Below are positions 1 to 6,800 of a stretch of 36,249 nt of DNA, piece after piece; position 1 is the first letter of the stretch, and each line of letters opens with the position of its first letter. The DNA is taken from the IMG/VR virus record IMGVR_UViG_3300034198_020347, positions 1 to 36,249 of that record; one strand, 5' to 3'. The translations under genes and the position numbers were made by a program. This stretch comes from a virus. The notes beneath the pieces are model-generated. The model was not told where the DNA came from. It saw nothing but the letters and a program-made list of their open reading frames with translations, and ran no database searches.

Positions 1-1
1 C

Positions 2-655
2 GGTTGGTTAATCGATAACTGTTTGACCACAAAGAATCAACAATGTCCAGTATGTGAACACAACTCTACATTATGGAATTCTGGCATCGAAGCCAACAAA
101 GATGTTGTTCGTAAGCAAAAGCGTAAGTTAAATTACATTGCAAACGTCTACATCGTATCCGACCCAAAACATCCAGAAAACGAAGGACAGATTAAACTGT
201 TCAAATTTGGTAAAAAGATTTTTGATAAGATTTCTGAAGCAATGAATCCACAGTTTGAAGATGAACAAGCAGTTAACCCATTCGATTTATGGAAGGGTGC
301 TAACTTTAAGTTGAAGATTCGTAAGGTAGAAGGTTATCAGAACTATGACAAGTCTGAATTCGATTCACCATCCGCTTTGTTAAGTGATGATGATGAGCTG
401 GAAAAGATTTGGAAGAATGAGTTTTCTCTACAAGAATTGATTTCCGATAAAGAGTTCAAATCTTATGATGTTTTGAAACAACGCCTTGACAAGGTACTCG
501 GTTTGAATGGTGAAGCACCAAAAACAACCGTAGAACAAGTTAAAGCAAAGACCTTTGATGCACCTAAAGCAAAGGCAGAAGATTCACCTTTTAAAGATGA
601 TACATCTGATGAAGATGATTTGAGTTATTTTGCCAAGTTGGCAGATGAAGATTAA
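2..655 (+). CDS. gp32: Single-stranded DNA-binding protein gp32, 5'-truncated by the window edge
   Basis: T4 gp32-type helix-destabilising protein, which coats ssDNA during replication, recombination and repair. The frame is open from base 2, so the N-terminal part (roughly 80-90 residues compared with T4's 301) lies outside the window. The in-frame TTG at 23 is not a real start: the family zinc-binding cysteines straddle it (a Cys codon at 20-22, then Cys-Pro-Val-Cys a few codons on, matching the T4 C-x9-C-x2-C spacing closely). Core motifs shared with T4 include PENEG, the FGKKI(F/W)DKI segment, WxGANFxLK and the following NYDxSxF. The C-terminus is very acidic (DDTSDEDDLSYF), like the T4 tail that recruits partner replication proteins. 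An intrinsic terminator follows the stop codon. Convergent with the leftward tail operon. Family assignment is secure. Confidence 0.95.
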   Translation, partial: GWLIDNCLTTKNQQCPVCEHNSTLWNSGIEANKDVVRKQKRKLNYIANVYIVSDPKHPENEGQIKLFKFGKKIFDKISEAMNPQFEDEQAVNPFDLWKGANFKLKIRKVEGYQNYDKSEFDSPSALLSDDDELEKIWKNEFSLQELISDKEFKSYDVLKQRLDKVLGLNGEAPKTTVEQVKAKTFDAPKAKAEDSPFKDDTSDEDDLSYFAKLADED

Positions 656-676
656 ACCTTAACCCCTTGGTTTAGA

Positions 677-698
677 CCCCGCTACGGCGGGGTTTTTT
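677..698 (+). terminator. Rho-independent terminator of gp32
   Basis: Perfect 6-bp GC stem CCCCGC (677-682) / GCGGGG (687-692) closing a TACG tetraloop of the stable UNCG class, followed at once by six T (693-698). It lies 21 bases after the gp32 stop. The T-run touches the stop codon of the convergent 544-aa gene. On the minus strand no T-run follows the stem, so it should act mainly rightward. Confidence 0.93.
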
Positions 699-699
699 A

Positions 700-2334
700 T
701 TATACAAATGAAGCGACTCTAATCGTTGGAGTTACATAGCTATCATCATTATTTCTAACTAAGATGGAATCAACATACTGAGTGTCACCACCGGTTGATA
801 CACTACTTGTAGTGTTCACTTGAATATTATTTCCGCCGTTGGATGAACTTGATTGTGGTACAGGTTCTTCTACTTTAGGAATAGGTTTAGGTTCTGGTGG
901 TAACATTGGAGGTGCCTGCTGCACCTCAACAGAAGGTTTTGATTCTTCAGATTTAGTTTTATTAATTTGATTATTATATGTTTGTACTAATTTATCCCAT
1001 TGTTGTTGACCTGAAGATACTATAGGTTCAAGTAATCTTTCTGCTTCTACTCTGGCCTTTTCTAAAATTTTTGGTGCCATTTCTTCTGTTGAGTTAATAA
1101 CACTATCTTTTGTTTTTGTTATTAATCCTGATGATGCTATATCGGTCCAACTTGCTTTTTGACCATCTTTTTCATAAATTGGAGATCCATCTTCTTTGTC
1201 TCTTTTTCCTGTATCTTTCCATCCTAAAAATTCCATAGCAGGCGTTAGTATTTTTTTATAATTTTCTTCTCTGGCTTCTTGCCTTTTTTTCTTCAATACT
1301 TCTACTCTCTCTAAGTTTTCAGGAAGAACATAATCTGTTCCCGGTTCTGGTTGTTCTAAACGAGATATCTCATCACTAAGTAATTCTGATTCTTCTCCAT
1401 ATTTAAAATCTCGATATTCTCTTTGTGCACTACCTGCTTCAGCAGCTAAAACACCAACACCAAATAATTTTGCAACTAATCCTGGCCACCCCTTAATTGC
1501 TGCTGCTAATCCTAAACTGTTGACTGCACCAGAAAAAGCAGAGATTGCTTTAACTAGTGCAACACCAATCATTTTATTTAAAGATTTAAATATACCACCG
1601 ATAGCGGTGCCAATAAAAGAACCCACTATAGCACTAACAATTGACACAACTACTCCAGATATTTTTCCCATAATACCCATAACGATAGAGCCTAAAGAAT
1701 TTACAATTGACCACAAACCACTTAAAACAGGACCTAAAGATTTTTTTATGCCATCGATTAATTTATCAATAAAAGATTTAGATTCATCTTCACCATCTTT
1801 TTTTTCTTCCGGAGGTTTTTTACCTGTAAGTGTTGCAATTAATTTTTTGTGCCTGCGTTCATCTTCTTCTAATTGTTCTTTTCTAAAAGAAACTTCCAAT
1901 TCATAATTTGTTTTTTGTTTTTCATATGTCTTGCGCATAAAGATATACATTTTACCAAGAATATTTGCAACAGAATCACCAACTCTTAAATTAGTAATAG
2001 AACCAGAGCCAATCGTAGTAAATTCTGGATCTTTTTTATCTTTACGTTTCTTTTTGCCATAACCACCAAAATATTTGATAGTATCTTCACTTCTACCAAA
2101 AGTACGACCCAATGCAGTTGTTGTTATTTTACCAAAAGTACCTTGGCCAGCCATTGCACTAATCCAACGGAGTGGATCCATTTTTTCTTTCATGCCTACT
2201 GCTCTTGCTTTAAATTTTTCCGAAATGGCCCCACCAATGGACGAACCAAGGCCTTGACCTTCTTCAAATTTCTTTTCGGCTATTAGTGATAATAGTCCTT
2301 TTTTTCGTATTTTGGCGGCTTTACTATATTCCAT
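700..2334 (-). CDS. Tape-measure-like / hub-associated structural protein, 544 aa
   Basis: Not recognised as a named T4 family. The N-terminus is basic. Residues ~102-172 carry a motif block shared with the next upstream gene (616-aa protein): D-P-x-x-T-T-I-x-S-G, L-R-x-G-D-S, L-G-K-M-x-x-F-M, then a charged helix with R-K-x-Q-L and ending L-T-x-K-K. Residues ~202-300 are strongly hydrophobic and Gly/Ala/Ile-rich (GIMGKISGVVVSIVSAIVG is typical), suggesting membrane-interacting helices. The C-terminal third is charged, then Pro-rich (PPMLPPEPKPIPK), then Ser/Asn-rich, ending with an R-N-N-D-D motif echoed by the N-N-D-D near the 616-aa C-terminus. It starts 6 bases after the 616-aa stop, with only a weak AAGATA ribosome site, and is the last gene of the leftward operon. 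By position and hydrophobicity it may be a tail tape-measure (gp29-like) or DNA-ejection protein. That role is inference. Confidence 0.6.
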   Translation of the reverse strand: MEYSKAAKIRKKGLLSLIAEKKFEEGQGLGSSIGGAISEKFKARAVGMKEKMDPLRWISAMAGQGTFGKITTTALGRTFGRSEDTIKYFGGYGKKKRKDKKDPEFTTIGSGSITNLRVGDSVANILGKMYIFMRKTYEKQKTNYELEVSFRKEQLEEDERRHKKLIATLTGKKPPEEKKDGEDESKSFIDKLIDGIKKSLGPVLSGLWSIVNSLGSIVMGIMGKISGVVVSIVSAIVGSFIGTAIGGIFKSLNKMIGVALVKAISAFSGAVNSLGLAAAIKGWPGLVAKLFGVGVLAAEAGSAQREYRDFKYGEESELLSDEISRLEQPEPGTDYVLPENLERVEVLKKKRQEAREENYKKILTPAMEFLGWKDTGKRDKEDGSPIYEKDGQKASWTDIASSGLITKTKDSVINSTEEMAPKILEKARVEAERLLEPIVSSGQQQWDKLVQTYNNQINKTKSEESKPSVEVQQAPPMLPPEPKPIPKVEEPVPQSSSSNGGNNIQVNTTSSVSTGGDTQYVDSILVRNNDDSYVTPTIRVASFV

Positions 2335-2340
2335 TTTATC

Positions 2341-4191
2341 TTATTGTGTTGAGTTGAATTGTTTTTTAACTACTGGAGACGTATCATCGTTGTTTGCTGA
2401 TGTTAATTGAACTGTTGTACCTCTATTAAGAATCGTTGTACTATTGGTACTTATAAGATTTGTACCAGATTGCATATTAGCAAACTTTTTGGCTAACGAC
2501 ATTTCTTGAAAAAGTTTATCGGTTGAAGTCATTTTGTACCCCATTGGTTCCAATTCAGCTTTTTTAATATTATTTGTTTGTGCAAATGTACTAGGATCAA
2601 CTTTTTTATTATCTTTCAATACTTCATAGTGTAAATGTGGGCCAGTTGAACGGCCTGTTGAGCCTATTTCTCCAAGTTTTTGTCCTTTTTCTACATTATC
2701 GCCAATTTTTATTGAGGACTTTGAGAGGTGAGCATATCGGGTTTTATAACCTTCTCCGTGATCCACTTCAACAAAATTTCCATATCCTCCAGCTTCGTAT
2801 GACACATTCGATATTGTACCCGATGCTGTTGCTAAAACAGGATCACCTAATTTGCCTTTAAAATCAACTCCACCATGCATGTGACTTCCACGATTTTCAC
2901 CAAATTTACCAGTCATTTCACTCGGGGATTTTAATCTTTCTAACGCTTTATCAATATTTGACTGTGATTGCATATTTGCTTTATTGCCTGCTACACCCAC
3001 ATAATAAGATTCACCAGCTTTAATATCTCTTGCTTCATATCCTTTACCTGCTGGTCTATGAACGTCTGTTGCAACAGGTATGGAAGCATATTCTTTTGCC
3101 AAATTATTTTGAAATTCTTCTTTCGACATTTTACCCGATTGATATTCTTCAAGTCCTCTATTTTTTAAAGTTCTTGTAAATAATTGCTCCTGTACTTCAG
3201 GTGTGAATTTGGTTTCTCCGGTTAAACCTTCTTGTTTCGACACGCCTTTTAACGTATCTTGTAAAAATTGATATTTACCAACAGCAGTAGAAGGATATTG
3301 ACCACTCTTTTTCATTTCATCTTGTAACTTTGAAATTTCATCCAATGTCATTTCAGTAAGTGGTTTTTCTGGTGTGATTCCTTTGCCTGATGTTGCTGTT
3401 ACTAATTTATTATAATCTCCACCGGATTCCAATTTACCAATGATATTACCTAGCTCAGAAACATCACCAGTTCCCATGTCAAATTTCATGAAATCTGGTA
3501 ACATAGATTTCCAATCCACATTTGCTAAAGCTTTTTCAGCAACAGCAAATAGGCCTAATCCAAGTAAACCAACGCCAGCATATTTTCCTATGCCAGATTT
3601 TTTAACTTTACGACCTAGTTTTTTAATGCCTGATACTTTTTTGCTTGTTAAGGCTTCTATCGTTTCATCTAAGAAATTGTCTTTTTGTTTATCTAACTGT
3701 TTTCTATATTTTTTATCTGCTTTAACTTTCTTTTTCTCAAAGTCATATTGTTCATTCATAAAATTGAACATTTTACCTAAAACATCCGATTCAGAATCAC
3801 CACTTCTTAATATACGAGAAGGTCCAGAATTAATTGTGGTTCTTTTTGGATCTTTTTTTCTTACAGGTTCTTTCTTTTCTTCAGATTTTGCAGATGTATC
3901 TGTTTGTTCTGCTTCTTGTGGTTGTTGTGCTTGTTTACGAGCTGGATTTGATTTGAATGCCGATGGTGTAACAGCAGACATGATTGGATTGTCCATCATA
4001 TCTTCAACACCTTTGGATTTTAATAAGTCTTGTGAACGCTTACGCATTGCATCAATGAAATCTTGGCTTAACGGTTCAACCGATTCACCATTTGGATCGA
4101 TTGTATAATCTACATTTTCTACCAGCGGTTTTTGTTTATCAATACCGTGAAGATGATTGATTATCTTTGAGATGTTTTGTGCTGTGGTCAT
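2341..4191 (-). CDS. Tail lysin / tape-measure-like protein with lysozyme-like and M23 peptidase domains, 616 aa
   Basis: Modular virion protein. Residues ~114-184 hold the motif block shared with the 544-aa protein. Residues ~204-222 form a hydrophobic segment (YAGVGLLGLGLFAVAEKAL). Residues ~242-376 resemble phage lysozyme/transglycosylases of the lambda R type: catalytic-looking E255 in KLESGGDY, and STAVGKYQFLQDT resembling the lambda R GAGRYQLL motif. Residues ~427-536 are a complete M23 (LytM) endopeptidase: H439-x3-D443 (HGGVD), H488, and H519-x-H521 (HLHYE), all zinc ligands or catalytic residues present. It probably cuts both glycan strands and peptide cross-links locally during infection. 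The ATG directly abuts the TAG of the gp51-like frame (TAG|ATG) with no Shine-Dalgarno, suggesting coupled translation. Tape measures often carry such domains and follow the frameshifted chaperone gene, so it may be the tape measure itself. That point is inference. Confidence 0.85.
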   Translation of the reverse strand: MTTAQNISKIINHLHGIDKQKPLVENVDYTIDPNGESVEPLSQDFIDAMRKRSQDLLKSKGVEDMMDNPIMSAVTPSAFKSNPARKQAQQPQEAEQTDTSAKSEEKKEPVRKKDPKRTTINSGPSRILRSGDSESDVLGKMFNFMNEQYDFEKKKVKADKKYRKQLDKQKDNFLDETIEALTSKKVSGIKKLGRKVKKSGIGKYAGVGLLGLGLFAVAEKALANVDWKSMLPDFMKFDMGTGDVSELGNIIGKLESGGDYNKLVTATSGKGITPEKPLTEMTLDEISKLQDEMKKSGQYPSTAVGKYQFLQDTLKGVSKQEGLTGETKFTPEVQEQLFTRTLKNRGLEEYQSGKMSKEEFQNNLAKEYASIPVATDVHRPAGKGYEARDIKAGESYYVGVAGNKANMQSQSNIDKALERLKSPSEMTGKFGENRGSHMHGGVDFKGKLGDPVLATASGTISNVSYEAGGYGNFVEVDHGEGYKTRYAHLSKSSIKIGDNVEKGQKLGEIGSTGRSTGPHLHYEVLKDNKKVDPSTFAQTNNIKKAELEPMGYKMTSTDKLFQEMSLAKKFANMQSGTNLISTNSTTILNRGTTVQLTSANNDDTSPVVKKQFNSTQ

Positions 4192-4389
4192 CTATCGTTT
4201 CATTGAAACTTGTTGTTGTTTAATTCTTTCGTTTTCTTCTTCAATATACTGAATCAACATGGTAACGTAAATATCCCGCTCCCACGGTAACATATTTTCA
4301 AGTTCCGTGAGAGAATACTTATGGTGTTGCATCAAAGAGAAATTAGTTTTATAGTAATTTCTTAAATTGTCATGACAAAATATTACTCG
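4192..4389 (-). CDS. gp51: gp51-like tail assembly chaperone extension, made by -1 frameshift from the gp26-like gene
   Basis: The frame runs 65 codons from the slippery site to TAG at 4194-4192. Its sequence is protein-like throughout: DNLRNYYKTNFSLMQ, then HKYSLTELENMLPWERDIYV and a charged helix ending in QQQ. This resembles the gp51-type/hub-assembly tail in T4-like phages. The only internal ATG (4332-4330) would give 46 aa but has no Shine-Dalgarno, and the 19 codons before it also look coding (NLRNYY, TNFSL), so entry by frameshift fits better than separate initiation. The full fusion would be 305 aa: 240 residues of the gp26-like protein plus 65. The stop abuts the ATG of the 616-aa gene. 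The coding reading is strong; the frameshift is inferred from sequence alone. Confidence 0.8.
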   Translation of the reverse strand, partial: RVIFCHDNLRNYYKTNFSLMQHHKYSLTELENMLPWERDIYVTMLIQYIEEENERIKQQQVSMKR

Positions 4390-5108
4390 AAAAAACTTTC
4401 GAGACCTTCCATACTGAACGTATGGTCAAAACCGCATTTAGAACACTTCATATCTACCTTCTTATTCATCTTAGGTAGATGGTTAAAGAAATCTTCTAAC
4501 TTGCCAAATTGTTCTTGGTTTAATGATTCGATAAACTCAAACAATTCACTGCGGGGTGTTTCATCTGCACGATAGTATTGTTCACCATCAAAAATATATT
4601 CAATTGAATCAACTACAACTTCAAAGGCAATATCAACGGCAGATTGTTTTTTAGCCAACTTTTCAACCAGTGAAAACGCTGGATATTTCATTTTAATGCT
4701 AATGATGTCAGTAATTTGAATAACATCTTTGTTGTTTGGATCAATATCAACACCAACATCCAACAAATTAAAAGATGCGGCCATTTTATTATCACATGGT
4801 TGACCGTCCACTTCATTGGTGCAAACATATTTGTTTTCTACAACCTCACCAACGGAACGAGCACGAAGATTGATAAAATAATATTCAACATCAATCACAG
4901 GTAAACTGTCAATATCAATACCTTCAGTTAAGGTACAGTTATTGAGAACCTGTTTAATATTTCTTTCGATGGTTTCTTTATCATCTGCTTCCATCGCCAT
5001 CATTAAATTCTTTTGTTCTTTAACTAAGAAAGGTCTGAAACGAATGTGTTTCTTAGAAAGCGGTAAATCCAGTTCATAGACTGGTGTATCAATTTTTGGC
5101 AAAGCCAT
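4383..5108 (-). CDS. gp26: gp26-like baseplate hub / tail assembly chaperone (T4_baseplate family), 241 aa
   Basis: Matches the T4-like gp26 family (the family I know as Pfam T4 base plate protein). It begins MALPKIDTPVYELDLP, followed by RFRPFLVKEQKNLM. Two cysteine pairs, C96/C105 and C222-x2-C225, could form a split zinc ribbon. A strong ribosome site, AAGGAGATATAAA, precedes the ATG. The last sense codons, AGT TTT TTC GAG, contain the heptamer T TTT TTC in the correct frame for -1 slippage into the downstream gp51-like frame. The neighbours (gp19-family tube protein upstream, lysin/tape-measure-like protein downstream) fit the G/GT-type chaperone position of long-tailed phages. T4 places its 26 and 51 genes side by side as hub assembly factors. 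Family assignment is good; the chaperone mechanism is inferred. Confidence 0.88.
   Translation of the reverse strand: MALPKIDTPVYELDLPLSKKHIRFRPFLVKEQKNLMMAMEADDKETIERNIKQVLNNCTLTEGIDIDSLPVIDVEYYFINLRARSVGEVVENKYVCTNEVDGQPCDNKMAASFNLLDVGVDIDPNNKDVIQITDIISIKMKYPAFSLVEKLAKKQSAVDIAFEVVVDSIEYIFDGEQYYRADETPRSELFEFIESLNQEQFGKLEDFFNHLPKMNKKVDMKCSKCGFDHTFSMEGLESFFE
4389..4395 (-). promoter_or_regulatory. Programmed -1 ribosomal frameshift site (U UUU UUC)
   Basis: Read on the minus strand, the zero-frame codons are GAA AGT TTT TTC GAG TAA; T TTT TTC is a classic X XXY YYZ heptamer. A GGAAGG sequence (4410-4405) lies 9 bases upstream, where an internal Shine-Dalgarno stimulates dnaX-type shifts. A 7-bp hairpin, CTCGAAA/TTTCGAG with loop GTTT (4403-4386), overlaps the site, and a palindrome, TTGTCATGACAA (4378-4367), lies downstream. 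The shift leads directly into the open gp51-like frame. Confidence 0.8.
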
Positions 5109-5128
5109 TTTATATCTCCTTTATCAAA

Positions 5129-5722
5129 TCACGCTGCTGTAATATCATTTACCAAACCGGTAATAAGTCCTTGTTTAATATTATTTCTAAGTGAAGAAAC
5201 AGTATTATTGTACCAACTGTTGTAAGCAAATACAACAGCCAATTTATGATAACCTTCTGTTGTCCAATCCATATCCAATTGATTGATTGACAACGGATAG
5301 GCTTCTTTCAACACAGCAGCATACGTCAATTCATTTGACACATCGTATTGGTTGATAGAAACATCAACTGCATAGTTTGCTTTATATTGAAAGTTAAAAT
5401 CTGTTGTGGGGTTAATTAATTCTTGCCATGCATCAAAGAAAATCTTTTCATTCATATCGTCAGAAACAATAAAAGTTAAAGTTGTTTCGTTGTAAGAGGT
5501 ATGATATGGAAACTTTTCTATTGGTGCGGAACCCATTTTCTTTTCGGTAGTTTGAAATGCTCTACCTGGTAATTCTGCTGCTTCGCATCGATAAGTTAAA
5601 TTTCTCGCATTGGTAATATAGGTTGCTAAGGCCAAAGGAATAGGAATAGTTACATCAAACCTTGATGGTCTAGCAACATCTACCTTGAAACTGGATTTAA
5701 AATCGTTTATACTGCCTGCCAT
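5129..5722 (-). CDS. gp19: gp19-family tail tube protein or tube initiator, 197 aa
   Basis: Belongs to the T4 gp19 tail-tube family: RPSRFDVTIPIP, then the conserved LTYRCEAAELPGRAFQTTEK core, FPYHTSYNETTLTF, FFDAWQELI near the middle, and a C-terminal FAYNSWY. At 197 aa it is longer than T4 gp19 (163). The start is set at 5722-5720, not the upstream in-frame ATG at 5758, because AAGGAA sits 6-7 bases before it and because its ATG overlaps the stop of the preceding gene (TAATG), the usual junction in this genome. It lies far from any sheath gene and next to the gp26-like chaperone gene. It may therefore be the main tube subunit, or a paralogue that starts the tube, as gp54 does in T4. The family is secure, the exact role is not. 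Confidence 0.82.
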   Translation of the reverse strand: MAGSINDFKSSFKVDVARPSRFDVTIPIPLALATYITNARNLTYRCEAAELPGRAFQTTEKKMGSAPIEKFPYHTSYNETTLTFIVSDDMNEKIFFDAWQELINPTTDFNFQYKANYAVDVSINQYDVSNELTYAAVLKEAYPLSINQLDMDWTTEGYHKLAVVFAYNSWYNNTVSSLRNNIKQGLITGLVNDITAA

Positions 5723-6321
5723 TATGATTTCCTTATTTCTTGAATCGATTCTGCCCAAATTCTACCTGGTTTTTCACCTTTAAATTGGTGAACTGGTAAA
5801 AATGAAGCTATTTCCCATTCATTTGGCTGAATGGTAAGCATCTTTGACCTAATCTGACTATACAAATACTTCTTAATACATGGCCTAAACTCTTTAAAAC
5901 GTCTGGAGGACTGCAAAATGTCGTAGGTGATGCGTAACTTCACGACATTATCATCATTGTCAAAGGACGCATAATCCACCAGTTTTCTCAGGAATGCCAG
6001 TCGATAACGATATGGCAAGTAATGTAAGTTTAAACCTAAAAATCCATCCTCATATTTCTCCAACAGAATTACCATTGGGAAGATGTCATAATATGGTAAG
6101 TCTTTTTTGCCAATCGGATTGTAATAATAACAATACATTCTACCTTTTAATAGGCGGAACGTTTGCCGTGACCTCTCACGACTGATATCTTTAGCAACCT
6201 GTGTTGGTCGTCTAATTTCTTTAATTTTTTCTTCAAGCCACTTTATAGAATCCCTAGATAATAAAGGAAGTTCTAATTCAGACCGTTCGGTGGCTAATGT
6301 TGTGAGTTTAGATTGAATCAT
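5722..6321 (-). CDS. gp2-like protein (possible DNA end protector), 199 aa
   Basis: Basic protein with a conserved-looking centre: GRMYCYYYNP, DLPYYDIFPMVILLEKYEDG, then FLGLNLHYLPYRYR. I recognise this as a family found beside gp4 in T4-like phages, where it is sometimes annotated as gp2 (the protein that guards packaged DNA ends from host exonuclease and joins the head-tail connector). T4 also has genes 2 and 4 adjacent. The match to T4 gp2 itself cannot be shown from memory, so the role is tentative. Nine bases separate it from gp4 upstream, there is no clear Shine-Dalgarno, and its stop overlaps the next start as TAATG. It lies in the leftward operon between head-completion and tail-tube genes. 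Confidence 0.5.
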   Translation of the reverse strand: MIQSKLTTLATERSELELPLLSRDSIKWLEEKIKEIRRPTQVAKDISRERSRQTFRLLKGRMYCYYYNPIGKKDLPYYDIFPMVILLEKYEDGFLGLNLHYLPYRYRLAFLRKLVDYASFDNDDNVVKLRITYDILQSSRRFKEFRPCIKKYLYSQIRSKMLTIQPNEWEIASFLPVHQFKGEKPGRIWAESIQEIRKS

Positions 6322-6329
6322 TTGATTAT

Positions 6330-6767
6330 TTAGTTGATACCTAGGTGTTCTTCTGTAATGACTTTAAATTCCCAACCACGATCCAAACAATATTCTTCTG
6401 CGGCATGCCATTTAGCTTGATTTACACCCCATGTAGTTACTTCATTGATATACTGTTTGGTAATACGTTTTTTTTGTTCTGGTGGTTTGGTCTGTTTTTT
6501 GGGTTTTACTTCAATTAACATTGTTTTCATTTTACCTTCTTTGGTTCTAAGTTTGACCAAAAAGTCTGGAAAGTATCTGTGGAAGCGATTATCTACAGGA
6601 GACTTGTAAGGAACTATCAATTCTTCTGAAGCCCATGATAATATGTCCGGATTTAAGTCGAGCCACGTCATTACCTTACATTCCCAAGACGAGCGATAAA
6701 CAATATTAGTGTGGTCACCAATATATTTTTGTGGGTTACGGGGTTTAAATAGACCAGAATATGCCAT
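6330..6767 (-). CDS. gp4: Head completion protein gp4 (nuclease-fold)
   Basis: Close match along its length to T4 gp4 (150 aa), which acts late in head maturation before tail joining: MAYSGLFKPRNPQKYIGD, YRSSWE, WLDxNP, WASEE, then RYFPDF and LIEVKPKKQTKPP. The E-VKPKK and D-F residues fit the PD-(D/E)xK-like nuclease fold proposed for this family; E in SSWE, D in FPDF and E/K in IEVKPK are the likely active site. The start is fixed by the family N-terminus. No Shine-Dalgarno precedes the ATG. It heads the leftward operon, divergent from gp48, with only 33 bases between the two start codons. Confidence 0.93.
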   Translation of the reverse strand: MAYSGLFKPRNPQKYIGDHTNIVYRSSWECKVMTWLDLNPDILSWASEELIVPYKSPVDNRFHRYFPDFLVKLRTKEGKMKTMLIEVKPKKQTKPPEQKKRITKQYINEVTTWGVNQAKWHAAEEYCLDRGWEFKVITEEHLGIN

Positions 6768-6772
6768 AAATA
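6765..6772 (+). promoter_or_regulatory. Candidate late promoter for the rightward baseplate operon (CATAAATA)
   Basis: CATAAATA differs from the T4 late -10 box TATAAATA only at the first base, and fits the NATAAATA form reported for marine T4-like phages. Its first three bases are the complement of the gp4 start codon. A start about 6 bases downstream of the box (near 6778) would leave a ~22-base leader with the AAGAGAAC ribosome site of gp48. Confidence 0.6.
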
Positions 6773-6773
6773 G

Positions 6774-6781
6774 TATGTATA
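6774..6781 (-). promoter_or_regulatory. Weak candidate late promoter for the leftward operon (TATACATA)
   Basis: Read leftward, TATACATA has one mismatch to TATAAATA. It is the only such box in the 33-base divergent gap. With T4 spacing the transcript would begin at about 6768, one base before the gp4 ATG, giving an almost leaderless mRNA. That agrees with the missing Shine-Dalgarno, but the box is a partial match. Confidence 0.3.
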
Positions 6782-6800
6782 ATCATTTTAAGAGAACAAC

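Noticed and set aside
677-698. gp32 terminator acting in both directions
   Set aside because: On the minus strand the stem is followed by TCTAAACC, not a T-run, so efficient leftward termination is not supported.
3440-4108. 222-codon open frame on the plus strand
   Set aside because: It lies wholly opposite the 616-aa gene, which has clear domains, and its translation is Ser/Phe-rich antisense-like sequence with no ribosome site.
4330-4332. Independent start of the gp51-like protein at its internal ATG
   Set aside because: No ribosome site, and the 19 codons before it in the same frame look coding. Kept as the alternative if the frameshift is disproved.
5723-5758. Longer start (ATG at 5758) for the gp19-family gene
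   Set aside because: The ATG at 5722 has AAGGAA at correct spacing and a TAATG junction, and the family N-terminus begins there.
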